This document shows positions 26,304-36,538 of a stretch of 64,000 nucleotides of DNA, piece by piece (positions within the stretch are counted from its first letter, which is position 1; every line of letters starts with the position of its first letter). A program made the position numbers and the translations under genes. The stretch covers positions 278,381-342,380 of the forward strand of contig JAIZOF010000001.1 of assembly GCA_020525365.1 (NCBI GenBank). Reading direction: 5' to 3'. This DNA is from Sulfurovum sp. (GTDB lineage Bacteria; Campylobacterota; Campylobacteria; Campylobacterales; Sulfurovaceae). A model generated the notes under the pieces. The model did not search any database, had not been told where the DNA came from, and was given only the letters and a program-made list of their open reading frames with translations.

Positions 26304-28115
26304 GTGAGTAAAAAAGTACCACAGAAGAATATCCGAAACTTCTCCATTATTGCCCATATTGATCACGGCAAGTCAACCTTAGCAGACCGTATTATTCAAG
26401 AGTGTGGCGCGGTGACAGATAGACAGATGTCCGCACAAGTAATGGATACAATGGACATTGAAAAAGAGCGTGGTATTACCATTAAGGCTCAGTCAGTAAG
26501 GTTGGACTATGTTAAGGGCGAAGAGCACTATATTCTTAATCTTATTGATACTCCAGGGCATGTTGATTTTTCTTATGAAGTGAGCCGTTCGCTTGCATCA
26601 TGTGAAGGGGCACTGCTTATTGTCGATGCAGCACAAGGTGTAGAAGCGCAAACTATTGCCAATGTTTACATTGCCATCGAGAATGATCTTGAATTGATTC
26701 CTGTGGTTAACAAGATTGATTTACCTGCAGCAGACCCCGATAGAGTACTTGGTGAACTTGAAGAAGCCATTGGTATTGATGCGACCGAACATGCACTTGT
26801 CTCTGCCAAGACAGGACAGGGGGTTTCTGAACTTATTGACATGATTATTGAAAAAATCCCTGCACCAAAAGGAGATGAAACAGTACCAACAAAAGCACTC
26901 ATCTATGATAGTTGGTTTGATAATTATTTGGGAGCACTAGCGCTGGTGCGTGTCTTTGACGGTAAGATAGAAAAAGGCCAGAAGATCAAGATCATGGGTA
27001 CAAAAGAGGAGCATCAGGTACTCGACCTGATGTATCCTAATCCTATCAACCTTATTAAAACGAAAGAAATTGAAACAGGAGAAGTGGGTATTGTTGTTAC
27101 TGGTCTTAAAACAGTCGAAGCACTTCAAGTAGGGGACACTATCACTGATGCAAAGAATCCAACATCTGAAGCAATTGGTGGATTTGAGCCCGCAAAACCA
27201 TTTGTATTTGCGGGTATTTATCCAATTGAGACAGATAAGTTTGAAGATTTACGAGATGCTCTTAATAAACTCAAGCTCAATGATTCTTCTCTAACTTTTG
27301 AGCCCGAAAGCTCTATGGCATTGGGATCTGGTTTCCGTACAGGTTTCTTAGGTATGTTGCATATGGAGGTGGTAAAGGAGCGTTTAGAGCGTGAATTCAA
27401 TCTTGAGCTTATTGCTACGGCACCAACAGTAGTTTACCGTGTCAGGAAGACAGATGGTGAGGAGATAGAGATACAGAATCCTTCAGAACTACCAGAATCA
27501 CAAAAGATAGATACTATTTATGAGCCATATGTCAAGGCAACTATTTTAACACCACAGGAGTATGTAGGGAATCTTATTAAGCTACTCAATGACCGTCGTG
27601 GCATTCAAGTGAAGATGGACTACTTGAATGAAACACGGGTGCTCATGGAGTATGATATCCCGATGAATGAGATTGTTATGGATTTCTATGATAAACTTAA
27701 ATCTATTACCAAGGGGTATGCAAGTTTTGATTACGAGCCTATTGGCTTCAGATCGGGCAGTTTAGTCAAGCTTGATATCCGTGTGGCAGGAGAAGTGGTA
27801 GATTCGCTTTCAATTATTGTTCCTCAAGATAAAGCACGTACGCGTGGGCTTGCTTTCGTTGAAAAACTTAAAGAACTTATACCTCGCCAACTCTTTGAAG
27901 TAGCAATACAGGCGAGTATTGGTAATAATATTATTGCTCGTACCAATGTTAAGTCGATGGGTAAAAATGTGACTGCAAAGTGTTACGGTGGTGATATTAC
28001 CCGAAAACGTAAACTACTTGAGAAACAGAAAGCAGGTAAAAAACGTATGAAGGCAATTGGTAAAGTCAATGTGCCACAAGAAGCTTTTATGGCAGTATTA
28101 AAGCTTGATAGCTAA
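26304..28115 (+). CDS. lepA: Elongation factor 4 (LepA), ribosomal GTPase
   Basis: Translation GTPase acting on stalled or assembling ribosomes. GTG at 26304 is chosen: AAGGAA lies 8-13 bases upstream and the N-terminus ([25 protein letters not shown]) is right. The G motifs are [17 protein letters not shown] and NKIDLP. The LepA-specific C-terminus ([26 protein letters not shown] split over its length) is intact. The 603 residues are normal. Confidence 0.96.
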   Translation: MSKKVPQKNIRNFSIIAHIDHGKSTLADRIIQECGAVTDRQMSAQVMDTMDIEKERGITIKAQSVRLDYVKGEEHYILNLIDTPGHVDFSYEVSRSLASCEGALLIVDAAQGVEAQTIANVYIAIENDLELIPVVNKIDLPAADPDRVLGELEEAIGIDATEHALVSAKTGQGVSELIDMIIEKIPAPKGDETVPTKALIYDSWFDNYLGALALVRVFDGKIEKGQKIKIMGTKEEHQVLDLMYPNPINLIKTKEIETGEVGIVVTGLKTVEALQVGDTITDAKNPTSEAIGGFEPAKPFVFAGIYPIETDKFEDLRDALNKLKLNDSSLTFEPESSMALGSGFRTGFLGMLHMEVVKERLEREFNLELIATAPTVVYRVRKTDGEEIEIQNPSELPESQKIDTIYEPYVKATILTPQEYVGNLIKLLNDRRGIQVKMDYLNETRVLMEYDIPMNEIVMDFYDKLKSITKGYASFDYEPIGFRSGSLVKLDIRVAGEVVDSLSIIVPQDKARTRGLAFVEKLKELIPRQLFEVAIQASIGNNIIARTNVKSMGKNVTAKCYGGDITRKRKLLEKQKAGKKRMKAIGKVNVPQEAFMAVLKLDS

Positions 28116-28128
28116 GAAAGATAGCAGT

Positions 28129-28467
28129 ATGACATTTATCCCACTTGAAGAAGATCACAAAACAATTGCAAGAGGCTTTCGAAAAGCACCATTCTTTGTA
28201 TTTTTAGATAAAGGAAAAATTACCATACAAGAAAATACCCATCGAAGAGAAAAGTCTACTTCATTTTTTGAGTACTTTAAAACACTTGGTGTTGATGTTC
28301 TTTACATTAAGAACCTTGGGTATAACACCTTTCTCAAGCTTTATAATATGAGAATATCAGTCTATCTTGTACAAGAGTCAAAATACTATTACTATATTAA
28401 ATCCAATGAACTGCTATTGCTTGATACCATATCTGCAAAAACCTATTGTACAATGGGGCATCAATAA
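28129..28467 (+). CDS. NifX/NifB-C-like (dinitrogenase cofactor biosynthesis superfamily) small protein
   Basis: 112 residues from ATG 28129 (MTFIPLEED). The fold features are those of the NifX/NafY family: a beta-strand start, then APFFVFLDKGKI, a loop, FFEYFKTLGVDVLYIKNLGYNTFLKLYNMRISVYLV, the RNase H-like core. No nitrogenase genes are nearby and no metal-binding motif stands out, so a scaffold or regulatory role is only a guess. It starts 13 bases after lepA and its stop overlaps the next ATG (TAATG). Confidence 0.6.
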   Translation: MTFIPLEEDHKTIARGFRKAPFFVFLDKGKITIQENTHRREKSTSFFEYFKTLGVDVLYIKNLGYNTFLKLYNMRISVYLVQESKYYYYIKSNELLLLDTISAKTYCTMGHQ

Positions 28468-28916
28468 TGGGTTGGGCAATACATCTACATCTCATTGCTG
28501 CTATTGCATGGATTGGTGGAGCATTTTTTATGTTTGTCTTGGGGATTTCACTATATAAAAAGAGTGATCAAGAAGCAGTTTACCCACGGATTGGACCCAT
28601 TTATGGTTATTTTGAAACAGGGGCATTATTATTAATTTTGGCTTCAGGGATTACCATGATTAATAATAATGGATTGATTACAATACTTTTTGATACAGCC
28701 ATACACAATGAAGTGATTGATGCGTTGCGAACAAAGTTGATGATTGTAGTGGTGATTATTGTGATGACGGTAGTACATTTTGTTATTAGTATTAAAACCC
28801 TCCATAGGGAAAAAACCCCATTGGAACATTTTTTATCAAAAGCATCATCTATGGGTATTTTTATTCTCAATCTATTTGTATTGCATTTTGCAATGATTAT
28901 TCGGAATTTTTTATAG
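28467..28916 (+). CDS. Four-helix membrane protein, CopD/DUF2269-like
   Basis: 149 residues; ATG at 28467 overlaps the stop of the preceding gene. Four predicted transmembrane helices (about 5-27, 48-70, 85-110, 125-147). Histidines in the first helix (HLHLIAAIAWIGG) and the last (VLHFAMII) resemble haem- or copper-binding CopD-type membrane proteins. Family assignment is tentative. The overlap with the NifX-like gene indicates co-translation. Confidence 0.6.
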   Translation: MGWAIHLHLIAAIAWIGGAFFMFVLGISLYKKSDQEAVYPRIGPIYGYFETGALLLILASGITMINNNGLITILFDTAIHNEVIDALRTKLMIVVVIIVMTVVHFVISIKTLHREKTPLEHFLSKASSMGIFILNLFVLHFAMIIRNFL

Positions 28917-28928
28917 TTTTAAATAACT

Positions 28929-29504
28929 ATGCGCTGCTTCTCTTGTAGTAAACTTAGTTTGCAGGCCATCTGTAAGACTTGCTGGAAAACTCTCTTTAGA
29001 CCAGACATTAAAACTCAGACTGTGGGTACACTTGATGTAATTAGTTTTTATCGCTACAGTACACTTGAGCCACTGCTTCTTACTAAGCATAAACCTGAAG
29101 GGTTTCGTATCTATAAAACATTAGGAGAAAAGCTCTTTCATCCTTTTATGCAGGAATTTGTTGAATATGATGATAGAGATATCTATATTGTCGGCATAGA
29201 TGAAGATGTCAAAAGTGGCTATTCGCATGTGGCACAATTAACCCATGCAATGAAGATGAAAGGTGTAACACCTCTGTATGGTGTGCTACGTGCAAGAAAT
29301 AAAGTAAATTATTCAGGAAAATCACTGGAGTATCGTCTGAAAAATCCTAGAGATTTTTTCTACAGAGGTAAGTCAGATATTGATGTAATCCTTGTCGATG
29401 ATATCATGACAACAGGTATTACGCTTCAGGAAGCACAAAAAGTACTACATATACATGGAATCAATATACTCTTTGCCATTACTTTAGCAGATGTAGATAA
29501 TTAA
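28929..29504 (+). CDS. ComF-type phosphoribosyltransferase
   Basis: 191 residues. The N-terminal zinc-finger-like cysteines (CFSC, CKTC) and the C-terminal phosphoribosyl motif VILVDDIMTTGITL are the ComF features. In transformable bacteria ComF helps DNA uptake as a helicase partner; here no other competence gene is near. It has no good ribosome site, suggesting coupling to the upstream membrane protein 12 bases away. Confidence 0.82.
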   Translation: MRCFSCSKLSLQAICKTCWKTLFRPDIKTQTVGTLDVISFYRYSTLEPLLLTKHKPEGFRIYKTLGEKLFHPFMQEFVEYDDRDIYIVGIDEDVKSGYSHVAQLTHAMKMKGVTPLYGVLRARNKVNYSGKSLEYRLKNPRDFFYRGKSDIDVILVDDIMTTGITLQEAQKVLHIHGINILFAITLADVDN

Positions 29505-29548
29505 GAGTCTTTAACTCCCATTTAAAAGCAGCTGTGCTATACTGAAGT

Positions 29549-30958
29549 ATGATGAATGAAAAACAAACATTGATTAAACTGCTTAAGACATCTAAAGGAA
29601 AGAGAGTACTTTTTTTGGGGAGAGAGGGTATCTTTACCCAGCAGGAAATAGACCGTTTTCTTAAGCCTTATGGCATGATGGCAGTAAAGATACTCGATGA
29701 AGATATTGTTGGCGTGATTGAAGGGCATAGGCTCAATCCAGTTGAAGAAGATATTTCTAACCAAGCTTACAGCAAAGGACTACCGTTCTATAAGTTGACA
29801 GAGCTTGAAGAGCTTCTCTCTGAAGAGATTGATGATGATGCGCTACTGATGGCAATTAAGCTAGGAAATGATCAAGAAAGAATAGTAAGATTGCTTGGCA
29901 ATGAACATTTCAGTGACACATTCTTTGTTAGGTTGCTTAGGCTCTACATCTTTAATGAAGAGGAGGAGGACAACCGTCAGGACAGAGATATTATCATGTA
30001 TACGCTTCGTCGCTATATTGATATTCGTCCTAGTGAGGAGGATTTGCTCTATAGCCATTTAACCCTACGTCGTCTTGCAACAGAGGCGACTAACTCAGAG
30101 CTACTTGATGTGTTATTGAATTTTCCAAATTTTAAATTCCTTGTTCGAGGAAAAGAGAGTGTGACGTTGCGCCAAACGATTGCAAGAAATATATATATAA
30201 CTGAACCATTAGTACGTAAACTTCTCTCTTACCGTGATGTAAATATATTTCGGGCACTGGCAGGAAACCCAAAGACCTCTCTTGAGGTACTCAAATCTCT
30301 TTTTTCCAAAGAAGATCAAGAGATTGACAAAGCACTCGCAATAAACCTAACTATCGACAATACACTTTTTTGTGCACTACTAGAGCGAACAGATGAGGAG
30401 GTGATTGCTCTTTTGCTGACACATCAGCCAATTGATATGTTTCGTCTTAAGAAGATTAGACATATGCCACTCCCCATAGAATTGATGAAGTTAATAGGTG
30501 TAAATAAATATTTAGAAAAAGAAGCTATAGAGGCACTTCTGCAAGAAGAAGAACCAAAGGTGCTTGTAGCATTGAGTGAAAATAGTACAATTTCCTCTTC
30601 TGTGCTCAAATATATTTATGGGCTTAATCTTGAGGAAGTATTCATCCCAATGGCAAAAAATCCTTCTACGCCAGTATGGATACTCCAAGACCTCTACGAA
30701 GCACATGGAAATGATATGGAAGTGTTAGTGGCACTGGCACACAATCCTATGTTGCCACAGCCATTAATAAAAATACTTTTTGAAAAAGATTTGCTTGAGA
30801 TTAACCGTGGATTAGCAACAAATACTTCACTTCCAATGAAATTACTTGATATTCTCAAGGTTGACACAAGGCTACAGAATGAGTTGGCACAAAATGAGAA
30901 TCTTGCTAAATCTTATGAAGAGGTTTTGACACAAAAAAAAGTAATGATGAATATATAA
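29549..30958 (+). CDS. Repeat protein with a BRCT-like N-terminus, partner of a MoxR-type ATPase
   Basis: 469 residues, not recognised as a named family. Residues ~16-95 (GKRVLFLGREGIF, then AVKILDEDIVGVIEG and GLPFYKLTELEELL) follow the strand-helix order of a BRCT-like domain; this is an inference. Residues ~100-460 are alpha-helical repeats of ~25 residues with the pattern LAxNPSTPxxxLxxL (for example ALAGNPKTSLEVLKSL, PMAKNPSTPVWIL, LAHNPMLPQPLI, LATNTSLPMKLL), like leucine-rich-variant or HEAT repeats. No signal peptide or membrane segment. It lies 15 bases upstream of the AAA ATPase gene, so the two are probably one functional unit. Confidence 0.65.
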   Translation: MMNEKQTLIKLLKTSKGKRVLFLGREGIFTQQEIDRFLKPYGMMAVKILDEDIVGVIEGHRLNPVEEDISNQAYSKGLPFYKLTELEELLSEEIDDDALLMAIKLGNDQERIVRLLGNEHFSDTFFVRLLRLYIFNEEEEDNRQDRDIIMYTLRRYIDIRPSEEDLLYSHLTLRRLATEATNSELLDVLLNFPNFKFLVRGKESVTLRQTIARNIYITEPLVRKLLSYRDVNIFRALAGNPKTSLEVLKSLFSKEDQEIDKALAINLTIDNTLFCALLERTDEEVIALLLTHQPIDMFRLKKIRHMPLPIELMKLIGVNKYLEKEAIEALLQEEEPKVLVALSENSTISSSVLKYIYGLNLEEVFIPMAKNPSTPVWILQDLYEAHGNDMEVLVALAHNPMLPQPLIKILFEKDLLEINRGLATNTSLPMKLLDILKVDTRLQNELAQNENLAKSYEEVLTQKKVMMNI

Positions 30959-30973
30959 ACGAGGTTACAACAC

Positions 30974-31978
30974 ATGAAAGCATCAAGTATCATAAAGGTC
31001 ATTGATAAATTAATTGATTCTCAGCTTCCAGTATTTATTTGGGGAGCACCAGGAATTGGGAAGTCCTCTATTGTTACACAAATTGCACAGACTAAGGGGC
31101 TTGACTTTCTTGACCTTCGGCTCTCTTTGCTTGATCCAACAGATTTGAAAGGAATCCCTTTTTTTAATACAGAGACCAAAGAGGGCACATGGGCAAAGCC
31201 AAGTTTTTTACCAAATGACCCTTGCTCTAAGGGTATTCTTTTCCTTGATGAAATTAACACAGCACCCCCTGCAGTACAAGCTTCTGCTTACCAGCTTATT
31301 CTTGATAGGAAAGTAGGGGAGTATGAGTTGCCTAAAGGGTGGAGCATTGTTGCAGCAGGAAATCGAGAGAACGATAGGGGGGTGATCTATAAGATGCCCC
31401 CACCTCTTGCCAACCGTTTTGTGCACTTTGAGATGGAGGTAGATTTTGATGACTGGAAGGCATGGGCATATAATTCAGGCATAGAGAGTACCATTATTGG
31501 GTATCTTGCTTATGATAAGAGTATGCTTTTTACTTTTGACCCTACCTCAAACGAAAAAGCTTTTGCAACACCAAGAAGCTGGGAGTATGTTGACAGTATT
31601 GTTAAAAGTAGTATAGATGCTGACTTGATGCTAGATAGTATCAGTGGTGCAGTAGGACGTGAAGCGGCAGTAGGGTACAGTAGTTTTAAAAAGGTAATGA
31701 AGCAATTGCCTGATTTAAGTAGTATACTTGATGGTACACTTACAGAATTCAAAGAGGAGAACCTTAAAGTGTTGATGGCGCTTACTGTTGGGCTGGTCAA
31801 TGCTGTACGGGAGAGTGTTTCTAGTGAAGCCATCGAGAATGTACTCAACTTCTCTTTACAGCTTCCTAGCGAGTTTGCTATTATGCTAGTCAAAGATCTG
31901 CAATCGAATGGTTTGGACATAGAAGGATCTCCAGCATGGGGTGATTGGGTAAAAAAGTTTGCATACCTTCTAGGTTAA
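30974..31978 (+). CDS. MoxR-type AAA+ ATPase
   Basis: 334 residues. Walker A in WGAPGIGKSSI, Walker B in ILFLDEINTAP, sensor-1 in VAAGNRE, arginine finger in PLANRFVHFEM. MoxR ATPases usually remodel a target together with a von Willebrand A-domain protein encoded next to them. No such gene follows here: arsB lies convergent 8 bases downstream. The upstream helical-repeat protein may take the partner role. Confidence 0.88.
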   Translation: MKASSIIKVIDKLIDSQLPVFIWGAPGIGKSSIVTQIAQTKGLDFLDLRLSLLDPTDLKGIPFFNTETKEGTWAKPSFLPNDPCSKGILFLDEINTAPPAVQASAYQLILDRKVGEYELPKGWSIVAAGNRENDRGVIYKMPPPLANRFVHFEMEVDFDDWKAWAYNSGIESTIIGYLAYDKSMLFTFDPTSNEKAFATPRSWEYVDSIVKSSIDADLMLDSISGAVGREAAVGYSSFKKVMKQLPDLSSILDGTLTEFKEENLKVLMALTVGLVNAVRESVSSEAIENVLNFSLQLPSEFAIMLVKDLQSNGLDIEGSPAWGDWVKKFAYLLG

Positions 31979-31985
31979 TTTATCT

Positions 31986-33251
31986 TTATTGTAGTAACCC
32001 TAGCAGTGAAACAAAAAGTACTGGAGGGGTTATGATCAATCCAACTTTCATGTACTCACCCCATCCTATTTTCACCCCCTTTTGTGCCAGCACATGTAAC
32101 CAGAGCAGGGTAGCGAGTGAACCAATAGGTGTCATTTTGGGACCAAGGTTTGCCCCAAGAATATTGGCATAGGCAAGTGCCTCATTGTCCACATAGCCGA
32201 CTTTGTCTATAGCAATATCCATGAGCATGATGGTGGGCATGTTGTTCATGGTTGCCGAGAGAAATCCTGAGAGAAAGCCTGTCCCAATAATGGCTACAGT
32301 TTCCCCTTGTTTTCGCAATATCTCTATCCAGAGTGCGATTTCATTTGTAAGTCCAGCATTCTTTAGCCCATAGACCACTACATAGAGTCCGATGGAGAAC
32401 CAGACCACCTGCCATGGTGCAGCCTTGATGGTCATAATGGGTTTGGTGGCTTTGTAGTGGGTAGCGATGACAAGGAAGATGAGTGCACCTCCAAGCGCAA
32501 AGAGTGAGACAGGTAGATGGAACTGTTCGCCTATGAAGTAGCCCAGCATTAAGAGTACAAGAAAGAACCAGCTTATCTTAAACATTGTCTTGTTCTTGAT
32601 GACCGAAGAGGCCTCTGGTAGCAGTGCTACATCAACCTTAAGAGGGATATCTTTACGAAAGTAGAACCAGAGTATAGAAATGGATGCAATAATACTCAGA
32701 AGGTTAGGCAAAAACATATGGTGTGCATACTCAAGAAAGCCAATATCAAAATAGCCAGCCGTGACGATATTGGTAAGATTTGAGATAATCAGTGGATTAG
32801 AAGCACTGTCTCCAATAAACCCACCTGCCATCAAAAAAGCAAAGATAGCAACGGGGTTCATCTTGAGGTACTTCATTTTTGCAAGTAAAATAGGCGTGAG
32901 TATGAGTGCAGCACCATCATTAGCAAAGAATGCGGCAACCAGTGCACCAAGAATAAGAATATAAATAAACATTTTATTACCACTACCACCACTACGTTTT
33001 GCCATTTTGATAGCAGCCCATTCGAAGAAACCAATCTCATCGAGCACCATTGAGAGTAAGATGATACCAATGAATGCCAGTGTCGCATCCCAAACAATAT
33101 CAATAACGGTAATGATATTGTTAATACTGACTATTCCAAGCAAGTAGGCAACCAGTGCACCAATAACTGCCGTAGTGCCTATTTGTAATTCCTTGGGCTG
33201 CCAAATAATAAAAAAAAGAGTCAATAAAAAAAGAGTGACTGCGATAAGCAT
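31986..33251 (-). CDS. arsB: ArsB/NhaD-type ion transporter, probable arsenite efflux
   Basis: 421 residues with ~11 hydrophobic helices. The ion-transporter superfamily pattern is visible (FFANDGAALILTPILLA, GDSASNPLIISNLTNI, ATMNNMPTIMLM, GANLGPKMTPIGSLATLLW). These are ArsB features; a Na+/H+ antiporter is the alternative. The adjacent arsenate-reductase fusion supports arsenite export. Its ATG overlaps the stop of that gene by one base (TAATG), so the two are co-translated. Confidence 0.88.
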   Translation of the reverse strand: MLIAVTLFLLTLFFIIWQPKELQIGTTAVIGALVAYLLGIVSINNIITVIDIVWDATLAFIGIILLSMVLDEIGFFEWAAIKMAKRSGGSGNKMFIYILILGALVAAFFANDGAALILTPILLAKMKYLKMNPVAIFAFLMAGGFIGDSASNPLIISNLTNIVTAGYFDIGFLEYAHHMFLPNLLSIIASISILWFYFRKDIPLKVDVALLPEASSVIKNKTMFKISWFFLVLLMLGYFIGEQFHLPVSLFALGGALIFLVIATHYKATKPIMTIKAAPWQVVWFSIGLYVVVYGLKNAGLTNEIALWIEILRKQGETVAIIGTGFLSGFLSATMNNMPTIMLMDIAIDKVGYVDNEALAYANILGANLGPKMTPIGSLATLLWLHVLAQKGVKIGWGEYMKVGLIITPPVLFVSLLGLLQ

Positions 33252-34135
33252 TATGAGTTGAGTACCTTTGATTTTGCTAGTGCTGCTTCGATCTCTTCTT
33301 TGCTAACATTGCCACTAAGTTCAAGTGCAACATCTCCATCAATTCCTTTGACTTCCATGTTGGTAATTTTTTGTTTGGTCTCTTCACTCATGCATTCGCA
33401 CTGCCCATTTTGACAGTTCTGTACCATATTGATAATATTTTGTTTTTCAACTGCCCCAGTAAAGCTGATTTTCACCCCATTATTGGTTTGTAGTACATTT
33501 TTGTTCATTATATTTCCTTTACTATATTGTTTGATAAGTTGGTTAATCTCTTGAGAGCAACAGCGTTTGTTTGGATTTTTCTTTTTACATGTATTTCCGG
33601 TACAGGCAGTGGTGTGTTCCTTAACCTCTTTGAGTGTAGTTGCTCCATTTTGTATCGCTTCCGCGATGGTCTGCTTGCTTACTTCCATACAGTAGCAGAT
33701 AAGATCATTGTCATTTAGTATAGCAACATCATCAAAGCATTTAAGTACTTTCTCGATAGCAGGAAGCAACATTTGCTCTATTGCTGTATATGTCTTTTCA
33801 AAAGTATTATATCCTTTTCCATCAGGATCTTCAAAGCTCATATGAATAGTCTTAATTGGCTTGGGAAACATGGGGCAAGTCTCTTTGGCATGGTCACAGA
33901 CAGTTACAATGAGGTTGTAGTCATTCTCTATGACTGCATCAAGTGTTTTAGAATGGTACGTGTTGCACCAGATACCTTTTTCTTTGAGCAGCTTTTTGGC
34001 ATTGGGGTTAACTCTGCCTGAAGACCTGACACCAGAACTCTCCGCTTTAATACCTTCGAGATTGGCATTGATAAGTGCTTCTGCAATGATGCTTCTGCAA
34101 CTGTTCCCAGTACAAAGTATGAGAACCTTTTTCAT
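33251..34135 (-). CDS. arsC: Fusion of thioredoxin-type arsenate reductase ArsC, BFD-like [2Fe-2S] domain and a small C-terminal domain
   Basis: Residues 1-135: low-molecular-weight-phosphatase-type ArsC with P-loop CTGNSCRS (Cys8) and the redox pair Cys80 and Cys87 (VCDHAKETC). Residues ~145-203: bacterioferritin-associated-ferredoxin-like domain with CYC (147, 149), CTGNTC (178, 183) and NPNKRCC, all its cluster cysteines present. Residues 210-294: a separate small domain with CQNGQCEC and a beta-alpha end. Met210 (codon 33508-33506) is preceded by AAAGGAAA, so the last domain may also be made alone as an 85-residue protein. The iron-sulfur domain could deliver electrons to the reductase or bind arsenite or copper; that is inference. 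Arsenate is reduced and exported by ArsB downstream. Confidence 0.85.
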   Translation of the reverse strand: MKKVLILCTGNSCRSIIAEALINANLEGIKAESSGVRSSGRVNPNAKKLLKEKGIWCNTYHSKTLDAVIENDYNLIVTVCDHAKETCPMFPKPIKTIHMSFEDPDGKGYNTFEKTYTAIEQMLLPAIEKVLKCFDDVAILNDNDLICYCMEVSKQTIAEAIQNGATTLKEVKEHTTACTGNTCKKKNPNKRCCSQEINQLIKQYSKGNIMNKNVLQTNNGVKISFTGAVEKQNIINMVQNCQNGQCECMSEETKQKITNMEVKGIDGDVALELSGNVSKEEIEAALAKSKVLNS

Positions 34136-34367
34136 GAGACTCCTATCCTTGGATTAAGAGAGGATTATAGCGTAAATAGGGTTATTTTAAGTACAAAAGA
34201 TTATTGGTTGTGACAAGTATTATCTATGTGATAGAAATTGATATATAGTTAATATTTTTGTGATGATATACTCTTCTAGAAAGGTTGTTAAGATTTTTTA
34301 GTTTCAAAAATAGTTTAATACTTTTTGTAAAACGATAGGCATAAAGTGAAATATGGAAAAAGAAAAT

Positions 34368-35372
34368 TCAAACAACAATCCTCTCAATATCTTTTGATAA
34401 TGCTGTGATAATCTCGTAACTGATTGTTCCTAGTTGTTTTGCTGCTTGTTGTGCATTGTTAAATATACATACCTCAGCAGTATCGCTTTCAAGTGTAATG
34501 AAGTCCATCGAAACACGGCCAAGAATAGGCAACCCCTCGGCGGTTACATAGGGGGCAAAAGTGTCACCTCGACACCAGCCATCTCCATAGCCAATATCGT
34601 AGGTAGAGATAGTCATATTGTTTGGTGCCACAAAGGTTCCACCGTACCCTACTCTCTTACCTGCTTTAAGTTTTAGGGTAGCATTTTTTTGTGCTATCAA
34701 CTTCATGACTGGTTTAAGTTGTATAGAGTCAAAAGTTTTAGGAAGCTCATTGTAGCCATAGGCAGCAATGCCTACACGCACCATACCTTCATCAAAATGA
34801 TTACTTCGCAAAATTGCTGCAGAGTTATGAGAGTGAAAATATATATTTGTAAAGCCTGCCTTTTGCACACGTCTCTTAATCTTCTCAAACTGCTTTTGTT
34901 GCCAAAAGAATTCTGATCCCATCTTATCGGCACTACGAAAGTGAGTCATCACGCCAACCAGTTCAAGCTCTTGGTTCCGGATCATCTCTAGTGCTTTATC
35001 AAGCTCTGTGATGTCAATACCGTTTCGGTGCATACCTGTATCGACTTTGAGCTCAACCTTTGCACCCAATTCTGAACATTCAATATCTAAAAGTGTATTG
35101 AGTGCAAAACAGCATACTTCATCTTTTGTTGCCCTATCACCTAGCACAAGAATATACCCAAAATATTTTCGTATTATCTCTGCTTCTATACGGTTTCGAA
35201 CAACTGCCCGAGTAATACCAAATGCAGAAGCAAGTTTTGCCATGTGTACCAAGCCATGCCCATAGGCATTGTTCTTAAGCACAATAGCAATTTTTTCTTT
35301 TGAGCCTATTTTCAGGACGATTTGGTTAAGATTGTGATAGAAGTTGTCTTTACTGATTATGATTTTTGCCAT
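34368..35372 (-). CDS. alr: Alanine racemase
   Basis: PLP enzyme making D-alanine for peptidoglycan. The cofactor lysine is Lys33 in [10 protein letters not shown]. Further motifs are [11 protein letters not shown], the GIAAYGY segment and GYGDGW near the C-terminal domain. The 334-residue length is short but normal for Campylobacterota. It is a single gene with 232 bases of unassigned sequence between it and arsC (34136-34367), where I see no gene. Confidence 0.94.
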   Translation of the reverse strand: MAKIIISKDNFYHNLNQIVLKIGSKEKIAIVLKNNAYGHGLVHMAKLASAFGITRAVVRNRIEAEIIRKYFGYILVLGDRATKDEVCCFALNTLLDIECSELGAKVELKVDTGMHRNGIDITELDKALEMIRNQELELVGVMTHFRSADKMGSEFFWQQKQFEKIKRRVQKAGFTNIYFHSHNSAAILRSNHFDEGMVRVGIAAYGYNELPKTFDSIQLKPVMKLIAQKNATLKLKAGKRVGYGGTFVAPNNMTISTYDIGYGDGWCRGDTFAPYVTAEGLPILGRVSMDFITLESDTAEVCIFNNAQQAAKQLGTISYEIITALSKDIERIVV

Positions 35373-35515
35373 AAAGAATTATAGCTAAAAATAAAAACCA
35401 GAAGTTTACATAATTGGCACTATCATCAAAGTTGCTTTAGGGGCAATATATGCCTATATTGCCCAGTAGAAATACCTCAAAATAATCCATACCAAACTTC
35501 TTAAAGGAATGTTTC

Positions 35516-36529
35516 ATGAGAAGGCTTCCTGCCGAATGGGAAAAACAGCGTTGTGTACTCATGAGTTTTCCCCATAAGCAGACCGATTGGTACAACCTAG
35601 ATGACCCAAAATCACTCGATGAAGCGCTGTCACCATTCATTCGCATTGCTCAAGCAATTGCCTATAAAGAGCCAGTTTACATTATTTGTAAAGATACAAA
35701 ATATACTGCTGATATGTTCTGCTCCACTCATAATATGATTTTTTGGGAACTTGCCACCAATGATACATGGATACGTGATTATGGTTATATTGGTATCGAA
35801 GAAGATAGGGAGAAAAAATTGCTTGACTTTGCCTTTGATGGTTGGGGTGGAAAATTTGATGCAGAATTTGATAATGCCGTCAATAGAGCATTTTACAAAA
35901 CAGGGTTGATGGGTACAACACCCTTGCAATCCATTGATTTTGTATTAGAGGGAGGTTCCATAGAGAGTGATGGTGAAGGTACCATATTGACAACATCACA
36001 ATGCTTATGCAATCCTAATCGTAATAAAGGACTAACAAAAACAGAGGTAGAAATAAAGCTACACGAATATCTTGGTACCAAGCGGGTGCTATGGCTTGAT
36101 CATGGTCACCTTATTGGAGACGATACTGATAGCCATATTGATACTCTTGCACGCTTTATTGACAAAAAAACCATTGCCTATGTTAGATGTGATAACAAAG
36201 AGGATGAACACTATGAAACGCTTATGGCAATGGAGGCGCAACTTCAGACATTTCGTACAGTAGAGAACAAGCCCTATACACTTGTACCGTTACCAATGTG
36301 TGAAGCTAAATATAATAGTGAAGGAAACCGGCTTCCTGCAACGTATGCTAATTTTCTCATTACCAATGACGCACTTGTCTATCCTACTTACTGCGACAGA
36401 CATGATAAAATGGTTGGAGCACTGTTTAAAACCCTCTTTCCCGGTAAAGAGATTATTCCTGTTAACTGTCTTAAGCTTATTGAACAGGGTGGCAGTTTGC
36501 ACTGCTCTACTATGCAAGTTGCCTTTTAG
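35516..36529 (+). CDS. aguA: Agmatine deiminase
   Basis: Converts agmatine to N-carbamoylputrescine for polyamine synthesis. Family features: PAEWEKQRCVLMSFP, the substrate motif NDTWIRDYGYI, the histidine in LDHGHLIGDDTDSHID, and the nucleophile Cys330 in GGSLHCSTMQ near the C-terminus. The 337 residues fit. It is nine bases upstream of the amidase for the next step. ATG after AAAGGAA. Confidence 0.95.
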   Translation: MRRLPAEWEKQRCVLMSFPHKQTDWYNLDDPKSLDEALSPFIRIAQAIAYKEPVYIICKDTKYTADMFCSTHNMIFWELATNDTWIRDYGYIGIEEDREKKLLDFAFDGWGGKFDAEFDNAVNRAFYKTGLMGTTPLQSIDFVLEGGSIESDGEGTILTTSQCLCNPNRNKGLTKTEVEIKLHEYLGTKRVLWLDHGHLIGDDTDSHIDTLARFIDKKTIAYVRCDNKEDEHYETLMAMEAQLQTFRTVENKPYTLVPLPMCEAKYNSEGNRLPATYANFLITNDALVYPTYCDRHDKMVGALFKTLFPGKEIIPVNCLKLIEQGGSLHCSTMQVAF

Positions 36530-36538
36530 GAGAATTGG

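Noticed and set aside
28929-29504. ComF as evidence of a competence locus
   Set aside because: No other uptake gene lies nearby; ComF-like genes are common alone.
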